Origin: Selaginella moellendorffii
Lineage: Eukaryota > Streptophyta > Lycopodiopsida > Selaginellales > Selaginellaceae
DNA: 64,000 nt
NCBI RefSeq assembly: GCF_000143415.4
Contig: NW_003314267.1
Coordinates: 224,041-288,040 of the forward strand
Direction of reading: 5' to 3'
Of the stretch, positions 46,432 through 59,767 are shown piece by piece (the stretch's first letter is position 1; every line of letters starts with the position of its first letter). Under the pieces are notes generated by a model that saw nothing but the letters and a program-made list of their open reading frames with translations, had not been told where the DNA came from and ran no database searches. The translations under genes were made by a program, and so were the position numbers.

Positions 46432-47021
46432 ATCTTAATACCGGTCTGAGAAATAGAATGGCATGTGCCCTCAGGCCTTTTACTAAATCACCTTTGAAAG
46501 AAATGCAAGCCTCTATGTCGTAAAAAAAAGGTACTAGAGAAATTCCTTAATAATATGAATGTTATTTAGTTTCATGAAAATACACTAAGGGTCAAATGAG
46601 TTAAATGACTTCTCCAGACTAGCAATGCCTCTTGCTACACCTTCACAATTAGATTCGTTAGAAAAAGATAACATTGAATAATATCTAAATGTTCTCACCA
46701 TTAAGTTATATGTCTGGCTAATAGGAATGATGTTCATCTTGGAAAGCTCACCACACGCTCAATGAACAAACAAATAGTGTGTGCGCGCATGCCATCGCTC
46801 TTCTTTAGCTTCAGATTCGGCTTGTTCACCTTGACAATGAGATTTATTATACAACCAGATGGACTCAGTCTGGACACAAAGTCACCGCACTAGTCACCAT
46901 GCCCCAGATATGTCTAGCCCCTGGACAAAAAACATATAATTTTACGTCATTTTCAAATACTTGAAAATTTGTACCTAGTCCCATTTTACTGAATAAATCC
47001 CACTTTAATGAAATAGAGCTT

Positions 47022-48027
47022 TTTACCAAAGTTTGGTAATGCTAACATAAAAGTCTTCCTTAACCTCCCTTTGAGGTGGACAAATATCACCTCATATTTT
47101 ACTATTTATACCATCTTTCCTTTTCCTGTTTGGTCTGTTAAAGGTAAGGTTACTCTTGAATAGTGTTTGATAAACTTTTGGTAATAGTTGTATAACCCCA
47201 AGAACATTCTTAACTCATATATATTTGATAGTTGTTCCTATTCCTGGATTGCTTGGACCTTCTCAGGGTCCACCTTGAGCCCATCCTTGCCCACCTGCTT
47301 AAGAAGCATTTTTTCGACATCTTCCTTTGCTACATTGATTTAGTAGTATCTTGACCTTAGGTCAATCCTCAAAAAGTATTTTGCCTTTCCTAATCTATCA
47401 AATAGGTCCTCAATACTCGGTAAAAGGTACTTGTTCTTCTTTGTATATTTGTTGAATGGTAGTCTCCATGATAATGAGCAGTAGATGTTTGACGCTTCCA
47501 CAAGCCATCAGTGGCTTATTTGATGTAGGGCACACAATTCTTATTTGAAATCATAAAGCCAAGTACCTGCTCACACTCTTTACATGAGAAATAGTAAACA
47601 GTTCTAGACTCATTGGATGGATAAGTCTTCTTTATAAACAATGTGATGTCTTCAATAACGTTGGCTACAACCTGCTTTTTATTACAGACCTGGACAAAAG
47701 AAATCAAAATAGAAAATAAAAAAAACAAGAGATGTCAATCATCGTGCCTTATAAAACAAAATATTTAAAGCCATCTTTCTTTTTCACAAACAACACTAGT
47801 GCCTTATATGGTGATTTGCCCCAACGTAACATACCTTTTATCCACCAACTCCTCAAATTAGCACTTGAACTCCTCAAGTTCCAATTCATTTAACTGATAG
47901 GGGGCATGAACCATTGCATTAGCACCCTCGATTAGCTCAATGTTATGTTCAATCGGTTGTGCGGTGCATAACCCTGCCGGTGACTCCTTCAGCATGGTAT
48001 CTCTAAACTAATTTAACACCCGCTGGA
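47022..48027 (-). mobile_element. Ty3/gypsy pol, reverse transcriptase part
   Basis: The minus strand carries broken reverse transcriptase sequence in the expected order, with ELEEFKC.FEELVDK near 47880 and GLKVDPEKVQAI near 47260. It is the 5' half of the pol interrupted by copy B. No gag was found; on its right it meets reversed LTR sequence at 48028. Confidence 0.75.
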
Positions 48028-48280
48028 TGTAAGCGACTAAATTTTTCATTCTACTTTAGTCACTTAACCACACCTTTGACCACTTAAAAGAGTCTCACTC
48101 AAAACCTTCATAAGTCCTATTTCAGACTTAGGGACTTGCTAGCCTCAACCATGCCACTCAACTTTTGCACTTGGTCCAAGTGCTCCACATGTCTGATCCC
48201 ATGATTGATATTTGAAGGTACCACTAATATATCAGCCCATTACGCTAAGGCCATGCATATTCACCTTTATCACACCGATG
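48028..48280 (-). repeat. Reversed LTR, part left of the nested element
   Basis: Read on the minus strand it is the end of the same LTR family (…TTTAGTCGCTTACA). Its other part continues at 63751 to the window edge, so the element 48281-63750 inserted into this LTR. Confidence 0.7.
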
Positions 48281-50032
48281 TGTGAGACACAAATCCTTAA
48301 GCCCCAAAGTGGAGTCAAAAGGGTGCCATGTGGTAGTGGCCAAAGCGAAAGCCAAACGAGCATAACATATTTGGACTAAAAGCTTCAACTTGAAAAGTTG
48401 AGAGTGGGAGTGGAACTCCCAACGAAGCACTCAAGGAACAAGCATGGAATGAGTAATAAGTGAGTCTCTAGAAAAGGGACACAAGAGGACTAACACATGA
48501 CACATGAAAATGTCTAAGATGGACCTGAGATGGAGTCCAAAATGAAGTTTGAGATGGACCTGAGATGGAGTCTGAGATAGACCCAAGATGGACCCAAGAT
48601 GAAGTCCAAGATGGAGTCTAAGATGGAGTCCGAGATGGACCCAAGATAGAGTTTGAGATAGAGTTTGAGATGGACCCAAGACGGAGTCTGAGATGGACCC
48701 AAGATGGACCCGAGATGGAGTCCGAGATGGACCCAAGATGGAGTTCAAGATGGACCTGAGATGGAGTCTGAGATGGACCCGTGATGGAGTCTAAGATAGA
48801 GTCCAAGATGGACCCAAGACGGAGTCCAAGATGGACCCAAGATGGACCCGAGATGGAGTCTGAGATGGACTCAAGATGGAGTCTAAGATGGATTCGAGAT
48901 GGAGTCCGAGATGGACCTGAGCCAAGATGGAATTGAGACCGAGACTGAGATCGAGACCGAGACCGAACCGAGACCGAGATCGAGTCCAAGTCCAAGTCTG
49001 AATACTAATACAGACTGTTGGGTGAAAGCCCAAAGCAATCATCCCTCGGGGGGGGGGGGGGGGGGGGGGGGGGGACCCCAAAAGGTTCCCAAAATTTTTT
49101 AGGGAGAGTGTAGGGGTTGGACCCTAATAGAGCTAGTTTAGCTAGGAAAGGCTAGTTTGGCCCAGGAAGGCCATACCTAGCTGTTGGGTGATGAGATAAC
49201 CATTGGGAAGTCTAATGCTAGAGTGAATATTGATTAACAAGTAGGGTAGCTTGGTGAAGTGTTCAAGAGCTGGCTCTCGTTCCCCTGGGGGATCAAATGG
49301 TCTATGCTCCCAGTCCAAGTGTGAGTGGCACTACCTACTTAGATACCTAGCGTGGCTCAATGGAACCTTGCTCTAAGCCCATGGCTAGAGCACCCAAAAG
49401 CGGAAGGTGGGAAAGTACCCATGAGGCTCACGCAAGGTCATGGTGTTCCAAAATGTTATCCCAAAGTCCTAGACTATAGAAAGGAAGAGAAGTGGTCCTT
49501 TGGTGTAGTGACCAAAGATATGGTAATGTGGTGAGGAAGTCCCAGAGGATAGTGGCACTTAGTGGTTAGGCCCATAAGCCTTGTCCTAGTGGCAGTGTTA
49601 GTGAACACGGCCATAGACAGAAAAGGGACTTGGTAGGGACTATAAAAGGGACATTGGGGAAGGTTGTTCCCCATGTTAGTGGCCATTTTAAAGATGCTAA
49701 AGAATGGATTTAGGATGGTCATTCATGGATGGATGGCTTAGTTTTTGAGAGATTGGACTGCAATGCAAGTGGTGTTGGACCACTGGTGTGACCAAGGTGA
49801 ATGGGCATAGCCTTAGCGTAATAGGCAGGTATATCAGTGGTACCTTGGCATGGGATTAGACACGTGGAGCACTTGGGTCGAGTGCAAAGGTTGAGTGGCA
49901 TGGATGCCATTCTCAGGGATAGCAAGCCCCAAGTCCCAAATTGGACTTATGGAAGTTGTGAATGAAACTCCTCAAAGTGGTTAGAGGTGTGGTTAAGTGA
50001 TTAAAGTAGAATGAAAAAATTAGTCACTTACA
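48281..50032 (+). repeat. 5' LTR of the outer element
   Basis: It starts TGTGAGACACAAATCC and ends TTAGTCACTTACA. It contains the minisatellite (48513-49005) and a run of 27 G at 49048-49074. Confidence 0.8.
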
Positions 50033-51721
50033 ATTTGGTATCGGAGTTATTCCTTAATTCGACTTTTAGTGGTGCTTAAGTATATCACCACTAGTGTTAG
50101 CATCGAAAGGTCCTAGAAGTGGGCTTATCCTTGAGGAGTAGCAGGCCGGGAATACATGGCTCTCCACTACAGTTCATGTGTGAACTTGTAGGTGAAGTGG
50201 TGGATAGAAAAGGACCAATAATGGAATGACTTCGGGATCTTGGGAACAATATAAAGTTTTCCTCAGAGAGTTGAGGACGTGATCCAGATGAACGTTTGAC
50301 TTAGCAAACTAGCTAATATAGTTGTGGTAAACAACTATAGTTGGGATCACAGGAAAGATACAGACTCCAAAAACAATAAAGGAGTCACAAGATTATCCTC
50401 CTATAGTTGAGGCTGGTGCTTATGAACTTGAGACCAGATTTAATGACCATGAGAGGTCAAATATGGATGAGGATACGAGTCCTTGAAATGGTAGCCAGGG
50501 CTACTTTTTATAAGTGCTGGAATAAACTCAAGGAGTTGGGGGTGTGCTTAGAGGATGAGTTGGTATTCTCATCGTATGGGCGGATAATCTTAAGGGGCAA
50601 AAGTAGCCCATAGGGAATGGAAAATAACCAAGTGTCGGAATAACACTTGCAAATATAATCCTTATGAGTAAGACATGAATACACGAAGTTGTATTATAGT
50701 GAGTTGGCACCTAAAAAATAGGACCTTACGGGTCATTAGATTAGCAAAGTCCAAAGATGCTGAATGACTCAAGTAGAGTCAAAGAATGGACCTAAGGTGT
50801 TGGTAAAAGCATTTGGACTAAGGTGTGTTGTGCCCCACGAAGGATAGGAAGGATTATAAGATCCAAGTATGAGAACAATGGGTATCTCATTAATAATAGA
50901 ATGTGCCATACTAAAGTCGTGGGAAAGGTGTTTCCAAAAGAAATCAACTTTGACACAAAGTTGTATATAAACTCTATGGTGTAGTGCTAATGGATAGTTG
51001 GTATGAGAAAGAACTATATTAGTTTTGGCAAGGACCTAAACACAAGTAAAAAGTGTTATAAAGGTAAGCTCGTGAAGCCGATGGTGTGAAGACATAAAAT
51101 GTGCCAAGACGTGATGCCTTAAGGTCAAGTTAGTGGGTTTATGAGAACCCCTTCCCAAATGAATTCTAATGGAAATAGGAATGGCATAAGCTCAGTTGGA
51201 AGGCATATAGTTGGAGTGTGGTGATTTAAATAATGATGGAAGTGTGGAAACGCCAGCAATGAGTTATAAGACTTGACAACTATGAGGCAATTAAGCAAAA
51301 GGTGCAAAATAATTGGTTAGACTGGTAGAAGATAACTATCTAAGACTTTTTATTAGGATAAAGAAGTTAGATACACCCTTATAGGGGATAAATTACTTAT
51401 GTTGCAGTATAGTAAATCAATGCCGTAAAGGAAATATTCATTGTCAAAGAAGCTATCATTAGGACACCCAAACATTCTAGAACACTAAGAGGTGGCATTT
51501 GGTGTCGTGAGGGTAATAGATAAAGCTCAAGAGACTAAGTCCCCAGCGAATGATGAATAGAAAGGGCTTTTCAAACATCCAAATTGCGGAGACGGGAGAA
51601 ATCCATTTACCCGAATTGGACAAAGTGAAGAATGGGATTTTGGCAAGGTTAGTGATGGGCATATAAAGGCCCATAAATAGCAACGTTAATTTCGGTGTGT
51701 GGGATTATAAGGTGAGTATAC

Positions 51722-54700
51722 TATGAGACACTGTGAGACACAAAATCCCTAGGCCCCAAAGTGGAGCTGAAAGGGTGCCACGTGGTAGTGGCCGAAGCAA
51801 AAGCCAAACGAATGTAACACATTTAAACTAAAAGCTCCGACTTGAAAGGTCGAGAGTGGGAGTGGAACTCCCAATAAAGTGCTCGAGGAACAAACACAAA
51901 GCAAGCAATAAGTGAGTCTCTAGAAAAGGGACACAAGTGGAGTCTGAGATGGACTCTGAGATGGACCGAAATGGAGTCTGAGATGGAGTCCGAGATGGAG
52001 TCCGAGATGGAGTCTGAGATGGACCCGAGATGGAGTCCGAGATGGAGTCTGAGATGGACCGAAATGGAGTCCGAGATGGACCCGAGATGGAGTCTGAGAT
52101 GGACCCGAGATGGAGTCCGAGATGGAATCCGAGATGGAGTCCAAGAAGGACCCGAGATGGAGTCCGAAGTCGAGATCGAGACCGAGATCAGGACCGAGAC
52201 CGGGACCGAGACCGAGACCGAGACCGAGGCCAAGGCCGAGACCAAGCCCAAGCCCGAGTCTGAGTCTGAGTCCGAGTCCGAGTCTGAGTTCCAGTTTGAG
52301 GGGTTGAAAGCCCAAAGCGTTCGTCTCCCAGACCCTAGAGGGTTTGGTGAGCTCCAAAAGTATAGTAGGGGGAGGACTGCAGTGGAGCCAGTTTGGCCAG
52401 GAAAGGCCAGTTTGCCTTAGGAAGGCTGTACCCAGTGTTAGGTGATGAGCTGCCCATTGGGAAGTCCAAGACTAGAGTGAACACGGACTAACAAGTGGGC
52501 TAGCTTGGTGAAGTGTTCAAGAGCTGGCGGGAGATCGACTGGCTCGATTGGCCGATGCTCTGAGTCCAAGTGTGGATGGCACTACCTACTTGGATATCTG
52601 GCATGGCTTAATGGAACCTCGCTCTAAGCCCATGGCTAGAGCACCCAAAGGCGGAAGGCAGGGAGAGTACCCATGAGGCCCGCGTAGAGCCACGGTGTTC
52701 CAAAATGTCACCCCAAAGTCCCAGATTGTGAAAAGAAAGAGGAGCCGTCCTCTAGTGTAGAGACCAAGGATACGGTCATGTGAGGAGGAAGTCCCGGAGA
52801 ACCGAGGGACTTAGTGGTCAGGCTTGTGGGCCTTGATTCAGTGGTAGTGTTGGCAAACACAGCCATGGACAGAAAGGGACTTGGTGGGGATTGGAAAAGG
52901 GATATTGGGGAAGGCTAATCCCCATATCTGTGGGCATCCTAAGGATGCTAAGGAGTGGATCTGGGATGATCACTCGTGGATGGATGGCCCAGTCTATGAG
53001 AGAGGGACTGTGATGCAGGTGGTGTTAGACCACCGATGTGACTAACGTGAAGGGGCATGGCCTTAGTGTAACAAACCGATATGTCGATGGTACCTTGGGG
53101 TGTCGGTCATAGGATTGGACATGTGGAGCACTTGGACCAAGTGCAAAGGTTGAGTGGCGGGGATGCCATTCTAGGGGCTAGCAAGCCCAAGTCTGAAATA
53201 GGACTTATGGAGGTTGTGAGTAAGACTCCTCTAAGTGGTCGGAGGTGTGGTTAAGTGACTAAAGTAAAATGGAAAATTTAGTCACTTACAACTTGGTCTC
53301 GGAGTTGTTCCTTAGTCCAACTTTTATTGATGCTCAAGTATATCACCGCTAGTGTTGGCATCTGAAGGTCCTAGGAGTGGGCCTATCTTAGAGGAGTAGC
53401 AGGTCGGGAAGACATGGCTCTCCACTACAGTTCATGTGTGAACTTGTAGGTGAGGCGGTGGATAGAAAAGGGCCAATAATGGAATGACTTCGGGATCTTG
53501 GGAACAGTATAAGGGTTTCCTCAAGGAGTTGAGGATGTGATCCAAATGAGCATTTGACTCAGCAAATGGGCTAATGTAGTTGTGGTAAACAACTATAGTT
53601 GGGATCATGGGAAAGATGCAGACTCCAAAACAATAAAGGTGTCACAAGATTATCCTCACATAGTTGAGGCTAGTGCTCATGAATTTGAGACCGGAATTGA
53701 CGACCGTGAGAGGTCAAATACGGAAGAGGACACAAGTCCTGAAAATGGTAGTTGGAGCTACCTCTAATGAATGCTGAAACAACCCAAGGAGTTGAGGGTG
53801 TACTTAGAGGATGAATTGGTATTCTCATCACATGGACAAATGGTTCTAAGGGGCAAAAGGTTACCCCCAAATAAGAAATCATAACACTTGCAAAGATGGT
53901 CCTTGTGAGTAGAACCATGAGTGGTCCATGAATACAAAAAGTTGTATTCCAATGAGTTGGCACCTCAAAAGGACCTCATAAGTCGTCGGATTAACAAAGT
54001 CCAAAAAACTAGATGACTTAAATAGAGTCAAGGAACAATCTTAAGGGATTGGAAAAAGCATTTGACGGAGGTGGATTGTGCCCCATGAAGGATGGGGAGG
54101 ATCTTAAGATCCAAGTATGAGAATAGGGGGTATCTCATTGGTGGCAGAATGTGCCATGCTAAAGTCGTGGGAAGGAATTTCCCGAAGAAAACAACTTTGA
54201 CACAAAGTTGTACGTAAACTCTATGGTGCAGTGCTAATGGATAGATGGCATAAAATACAACTGTATTGGTCTTGGCAAAAGACCTAGACACTAGTAAGAA
54301 GTGTCATAGAGGTAGGCTCGTGGAGCCAATGGTGTGGAAATACTGAATGTGCCAAGGCGTGCTGCATTGAGGTCAAGCTGGCGAGTTCATGAGAACCCCT
54401 TCCAAAGGAATCCCAATGGAAATGGGAATGGCATAGCCTAAGCTAGAAGGCATGTGGTAGAGTGTGCTGACTCGAATAATGATGTGAAAGCACCCACAAT
54501 GAGTTATAACTTAACAACTATGAGGCAACTAAGCAAGAGGTGTAAGGTAATTGGTTAAATGGGTAGAAGGTAGCTACCCAAGACTTTTTAATAGCATGAA
54601 GAAGTTAGATATACCCTTATCGGGGATAAGTTGCTTATGTTGCGATATAATAAGTCAATGTCATAAAAAGAAATGCTCATTGTCAAGGAGGCCATTATTG

Positions 54701-57700
54701 GGACACCCAAACACTTTAGAACACCAAGAGGTGGGGTCTAGTGTCGCGAGGGCAATAGATAAGGCCCAAGGGACTAAGTCCCTAGCGAATGATGGATAGA
54801 AGGTACTATCTAAACGTCCAAGGTTGTGGAGACAAGAGAAGACTGTCTACCCGAATTGGACAAAGCCAAAATGGAATTGTGGCAAGGCTAGTGAAGGACA
54901 TATAATGCCCGAAAGTAGCAACATTAATCCCAGTGTGTAGAATCACAAGGTGCCACTCCTTAAGCTATCGGGTAGGTTCATCCCTGAGAATACTTAGTAG
55001 AAAGTGCAAAGCTATCCTCCTAATCTGGAGGAGAATAATCAAAGGAAACGTGTAAGGGCAAAAGGCAAGTAGTAAAGGGATAGAACCTAACCATAAGAAG
55101 CGAAGGGCATAACCAAGGGTGGTTATGTAAGTTGGGAGTGGAGAATTAAGTGGGTGCTCGAGTGTGTTGCTGCTAGCGACCATGATGCCATGAAGAGTCT
55201 AAAATGTGGAATTATCCATATTAGACCATATGGTGAGTAGGGGGCTTGCAAAGGAGAAGCCTTAGCAAGCTAAGGAACAGAGTTCCTTGAAGGTTCCCAA
55301 AGACAATTTTAGGTAGATAAATACCTAGAAAGCCAAGTGTAAATGGTTCCTAGAGTGCGCGAAATTAGAGTAGTGTAGCAGAAGCGTGGTCTTGAAGCTA
55401 GCCATGAGGCAAGGTTATCAAGGTTAGGGAAGTAGTTCCCGAGTGTTCAAAAAGAGGGTTTTGAACGAAAGTCGATAGTTAAGGACTTTCACGCTTATGC
55501 ATGAACCATGTTATGGTGGCTGGATGACTTGCTAAGTGAGATTGGCAAGTCAGAAGGACAAATCCCCTAGTTGAAGGTGCTAACTTCAAAAGGGATGGCC
55601 CATGGGGCCAAGCATGGAAGAGTCCACGCATGATCACAGACTTGTCAAGCGAAAGGACTTGGCAGTGTCGAGGAACTAGGTTCCTAAGTTGTGATCTATA
55701 GCATGCTTTAATTACATGTTAGTGCATTAGCGTGGGGAGTCAAGCCAGGCATCCTGTGTGATGCCACTGTAGATGCATATACGGAGGTTGGATTCGAGTC
55801 CCGACCCTCTAGTGCTTGGGTTCGAGTCCCAACTCACTAGGGCGAAGTGATAGTTTGGAATATGAGGACACTCATTTTTCAGTGGTCATGATGGACTCTT
55901 AGTAAGGAGACTAGCTTGGGCACTATAGTGCACCTGAATTTGGAGCCGAACTCCAAGCCTGTTGCGCTACGAACGAGGGTCCAATACAATCCCACGAGCA
56001 CCAGCTCCCCGTATCCAGCACCTGCACGCAAAATGGTGTCAGATGGAGTCTGGCACAATTTTGGCATACCGGTGGCCTAACGCAAGGAGGAGGGTACTCT
56101 ACTGACTAGAGCAGCGTGGAGCTTGGGCTTAGACCCAAGCCGAACGCAGAACAAGGAGCAACACAGCCTAGCGAGAGCTAAACTAATGTCTTAGGTGGTC
56201 GGATATGCATTCCAACCACTATCCCTACTATACATTTGGAACCCCCCATAGCCCCCCCCCCCCCCCCCCCCCCTTTGAGGAACACACTTTGGGCTTTCAC
56301 CCTAAGCCTCCATTAGGCTTCCATTAGTACCAGGAGTTAGTCTCTGGGACAAGCTCGAAACTTACCAAATATGGAATGTCCTTAGATTGCGAATTTGGAC
56401 ACGGGACGAACACCATTGTGTTCAGGCCAATCTCTACATTCCGTAGATATGCCAAATGAGTGAATCTAGACACTTTCCATAAATAGCATATGGGACTGAA
56501 ATGAGACCAACACAAAAGGCATGATAGCCAGGGTGTTTGGCAAACATAGTAAGCTATCATCCGGCGATATTGAGGGACTAGTCTCAATATCGCAGGGGTT
56601 CTTGATACTAGCAAGTGCAAGTCAATGACACGAGTTTCTCAAACCAGGCCAAGTATGCTTAGCAAGAAACACATAGGGTTCCTACCTTATGTTTATCCAA
56701 TTTAAGTGCACAGTCATTGACCAATTTCTCAACTAGCTTAAGTGGGAACGATAAAGGGAACCAACTGTACCGACCTCTTGCCATCATGGTAGTAAGGAAA
56801 GAGTGTCCGTAAGGACTAGCTGACAAGTATCTTTTGATACCCGAAGTCACATTCGCGACAGGCACACCGCCAAGTGGAAGATGCCCCGGAGTCGTGATGC
56901 ACGGTTAAATTGCTTAGTGTGGCTCGGCACATCTAACTTGAACACTTTGGTGCGAGTGACACCAAGAATGTGGTGAATGAGATAGAGACACCCAATCTTA
57001 GTTGCTATGGACCCTTAGCCGGAAGGGCTAGCTTGGGTGCACCGCTAAGTGTGGGGGATGCCCCTGGGGTCATGGTGAACAACTTAAAATTCTGGAGGAC
57101 TTAATACCTATTGGCAAACTTGTTAAGGTGCCAAGGTTAGATCACTAGATGGTCTTATGGCTAAAACAAGGACAAGGTCCTTGTGAGGTTAACAGATAAG
57201 GTTCCTAGTTCAAAGTGTTGATTTGAACTATTGATGATGGTGTGGCTTGATCAAGGGGAAGAACATCTAAGGGAAATGATCTGTGCTAATGCGATGGTAT
57301 AGTGAGTCCAAAGAAAGTAGTCTCTATAAAAGACCCATGGGAGGGTCACAAAGTTGGGCTAAGGATAGAGCCCACAGCAAAACATGCTAAAGAGACTTAC
57401 TAGGGGTGAACACCCTCTGGACTTAGCAAAGCAAAGTCTTTACTCTGGAACCAAAAGAATACCTCGAGAATGGAGGTAGCGATCCAATGTTGCTAAGTGC
57501 AACAATCAAGGATAAGAGCAAAAAACTAGTGGCTAAGAAAAGAGCCATAGGAAAGAATCCAAAAAGCAAAGCTAGGCCGGGAACACTAATGTGTTGGGTG
57601 CTAACGAATTGTGGGAAAGGCAATGTGTTTCCAAGGATGGATTCTGAATTGTTCCGATTTAGCAAAAGTAGAAGTTCCAAGGGAGGGAGCGGTAAGGTAG

Positions 57701-59767
57701 CCAAATGATAGGGCCATGAATAGCCTTAGCACAAAGTATGATAACTGGAACTTAGTGCTTAAGGTGGCACGAAATAGAAGAGAGGATGATGGTGCCCTCA
57801 AGTAGAGAACTTCTTAGGATAGGGAAGTGGAGTTGCACAATATGTGTAATGCAAGGTGTTGGAGACACTTAAGAAAGTGACTTTAAGAAGCCAAAAGTAA
57901 AAGTTCCAAAGTGCAAAAGTTATATCGATGGAAATTGAGACTACTTGAGAAGGAGTAGTGGATTGAGATTGTCTCTAACAGGTTTAGTGAGGACTAAACC
58001 AATAAACGGAGAGAACCACCACAAGTGGTCGAATAAATCTCTAAGTTGGAGAGACTATACTCCTTAGAGGATGGACAAGGCATGGTAAGGCTTCGGTGTC
58101 AAACCATAAACAAACTTTGGCTGGGTGCCAAGGATGGAAATGGTAATACATGTGGGTGTTCTTTTATAAAAGGGTTTACCGTTTGATGAGGACATCGAAC
58201 TTTGTCTATGGGTGGTGGAGTTGTGAGACACTATGAGACACAAAATCTCTAGGCCCCAAAGTGGAGCCGAAAGGGTGCCACGTGGTAGTGGCCGAAGTAA
58301 AAGCCAAACGAACGTAACACATTTGGACTAAAAGCTCCAACTTGAAAGGTCGAGAGTGGGAGTGGAACTCCCAACGAAGTGCCCGAGATGGACCCAAGAT
58401 GGAGTCAGAGATAGAGTCGAAGATGGACCGAAATGGAGTCCGATATGGACCCGAGATGGAGTCTGAGATGGAGTCTGAGATGGAGTCTGAGATGGAGTCT
58501 GAGATGGAGTCCGAGATGGACCGAAATGGATTCCGAGATGGAGTTCGAGATGGACCCGAGATGGAGTCTGAGATGGACCCGAGATGGAGTCCGAGATGGA
58601 ATCCGAGATGGAGTCCGAGAAGGACCTGAGATGGAGTCCGAATTCGAGATTGAGACCGAGACTGGGACCGAGACTAGGACCAAGACCAAGACCGAGACCA
58701 AGATCGAGGCCAAAAGCAAGACCGAGCCCAAGCCCGAGTCCGAGTCTAAGTCCGAGTTCGAGTTCGAGTTTGAGGGGGTGAAAGCCCAAAGCGTTCGTCT
58801 CCCAGACCCTAAAGGGTTTGGTGAGCTCCAAAAGTATAGTAGGGGGAGGACTGCAGTGGAGCCAGTTTGGCCAGGAAAGGCCAGTTTGGCTTAGGAAGGC
58901 TGTACCCAGTGTTGGGTGATGAGCTGCCCACTAGGAAGTCCAAGACTAGAGTGAACATGGACTAACAAGCAGGGTAGCTTGGTGAAGTGTTTAAGAGCCG
59001 GCTCTAGTTCCCCCGGGAGATTGACTGGCTCCACTGGCCGATGCTCCAAGTCCAAGTGTGGATGGCACTACCTACTTGGATACCTGGCGTGGCTCAATGG
59101 AACCTCGCTCTAAGCCCATGGCTAGAGCACCCAAAGGCAGAAGGCAGGGAGAGTACCCATGAGGCCCGCGTAGAGCCACAGTGTTCCGAAATGTTGCCCC
59201 AAAGTCCCAGACTGTGAAAAGGAAGAGGAGCTATCCTCTGGTGTAGAGACCAAGGATACGGTCATGTGAGGAGGAAGTCCCGGAGGACCAAGGGACTTAG
59301 TGGTCGGGCTTGTGGGCCTTGATCTAGTGGTAGTGTTGGCGAACACGGCCATGGACAGAAAGGGACTTGGTGGGGATTGGAAAAGGGATATTGGGGAAGG
59401 TTAATCCCCATATCTGTGGGCATCACAAGGATGCTAAGGAGTGGATCTGGGATGATCACTCGTGGATGGGTGGCCCAGTCTATGAGAGAGGGACTGTGAT
59501 GCAGGTGGTGTGGTATGACCAAGGTGAAGGGGCATGGCCTTAGTGTAACAGGCCGATATGTCGATGGTACCTTGGGGTGTTGGTCATAGGATTGGACACG
59601 TGGAGCACTTGGACCAAGTGCAAAGGTTGAGTGGCGGGGATGCCATTCTAGGGGCTAGCAAGCCCAAGTCCGAAATAGGACTTATGGAGGTTGTGAGTGA
59701 GACTCCTCTAAGTGGTCGGAGGTGTGGTTAAGTGACTAAAGTAAAATGGAAAATTTAGTCACTTACA
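51722..59767 (+). mobile_element. Inner non-coding LTR retrotransposon nested in the outer one
   Basis: The 5' LTR is 51722-53290 and the 3' LTR 58222-59767. Flanks are TATAC (51717-51721) and CATAC (59768-59772), a 5-bp duplication with one mismatch. Removing it rejoins the outer internal sequence in the order seen at 54940-55000 of the inner element. ACTTGGTCTCGGAG follows the 5' LTR as a worn primer-binding site, and GGGTGGTGG precedes the 3' LTR. Its 4.9-kb middle has no gag or pol frame and includes a 937-bp insertion. Confidence 0.85.
55924..56860 (-). repeat. 937-bp insertion, probably a solo LTR of another family
   Basis: A perfect GGCAC duplication flanks it (55919-55923 and 56861-56865), and the related site near 60734 in the outer element lacks it. 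On the minus strand it starts TGTCGCGAATGTGACTTC, typical of a Ty3/gypsy LTR start, and ends CACTATA. It includes a run of 22 C at 56252-56273. Confidence 0.75.

Larger units (their letters stand above)
34230..47021. mobile_element. Giant DNA transposon, copy B (12,792 bp), inserted in a gypsy pol gene
   Basis: It has the same termini as copy A (34230-34253 and 46998-47021, one mismatch in the right end) with the 4-bp duplication TTTA at 34226-34229 and 47022-47025. Deleting the element and one TTTA rejoins a gypsy pol gene, so the boundaries are supported on both sides. It keeps ~0.95 kb near its right end (45475-46431) that copy A has lost. Confidence 0.93.

Noticed and set aside
8937-47021. 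Copies A and B as a segmental duplication
   Set aside because: Each copy has the same inverted termini but different flanks and its own 4-bp target duplication, which shows two transposition events.
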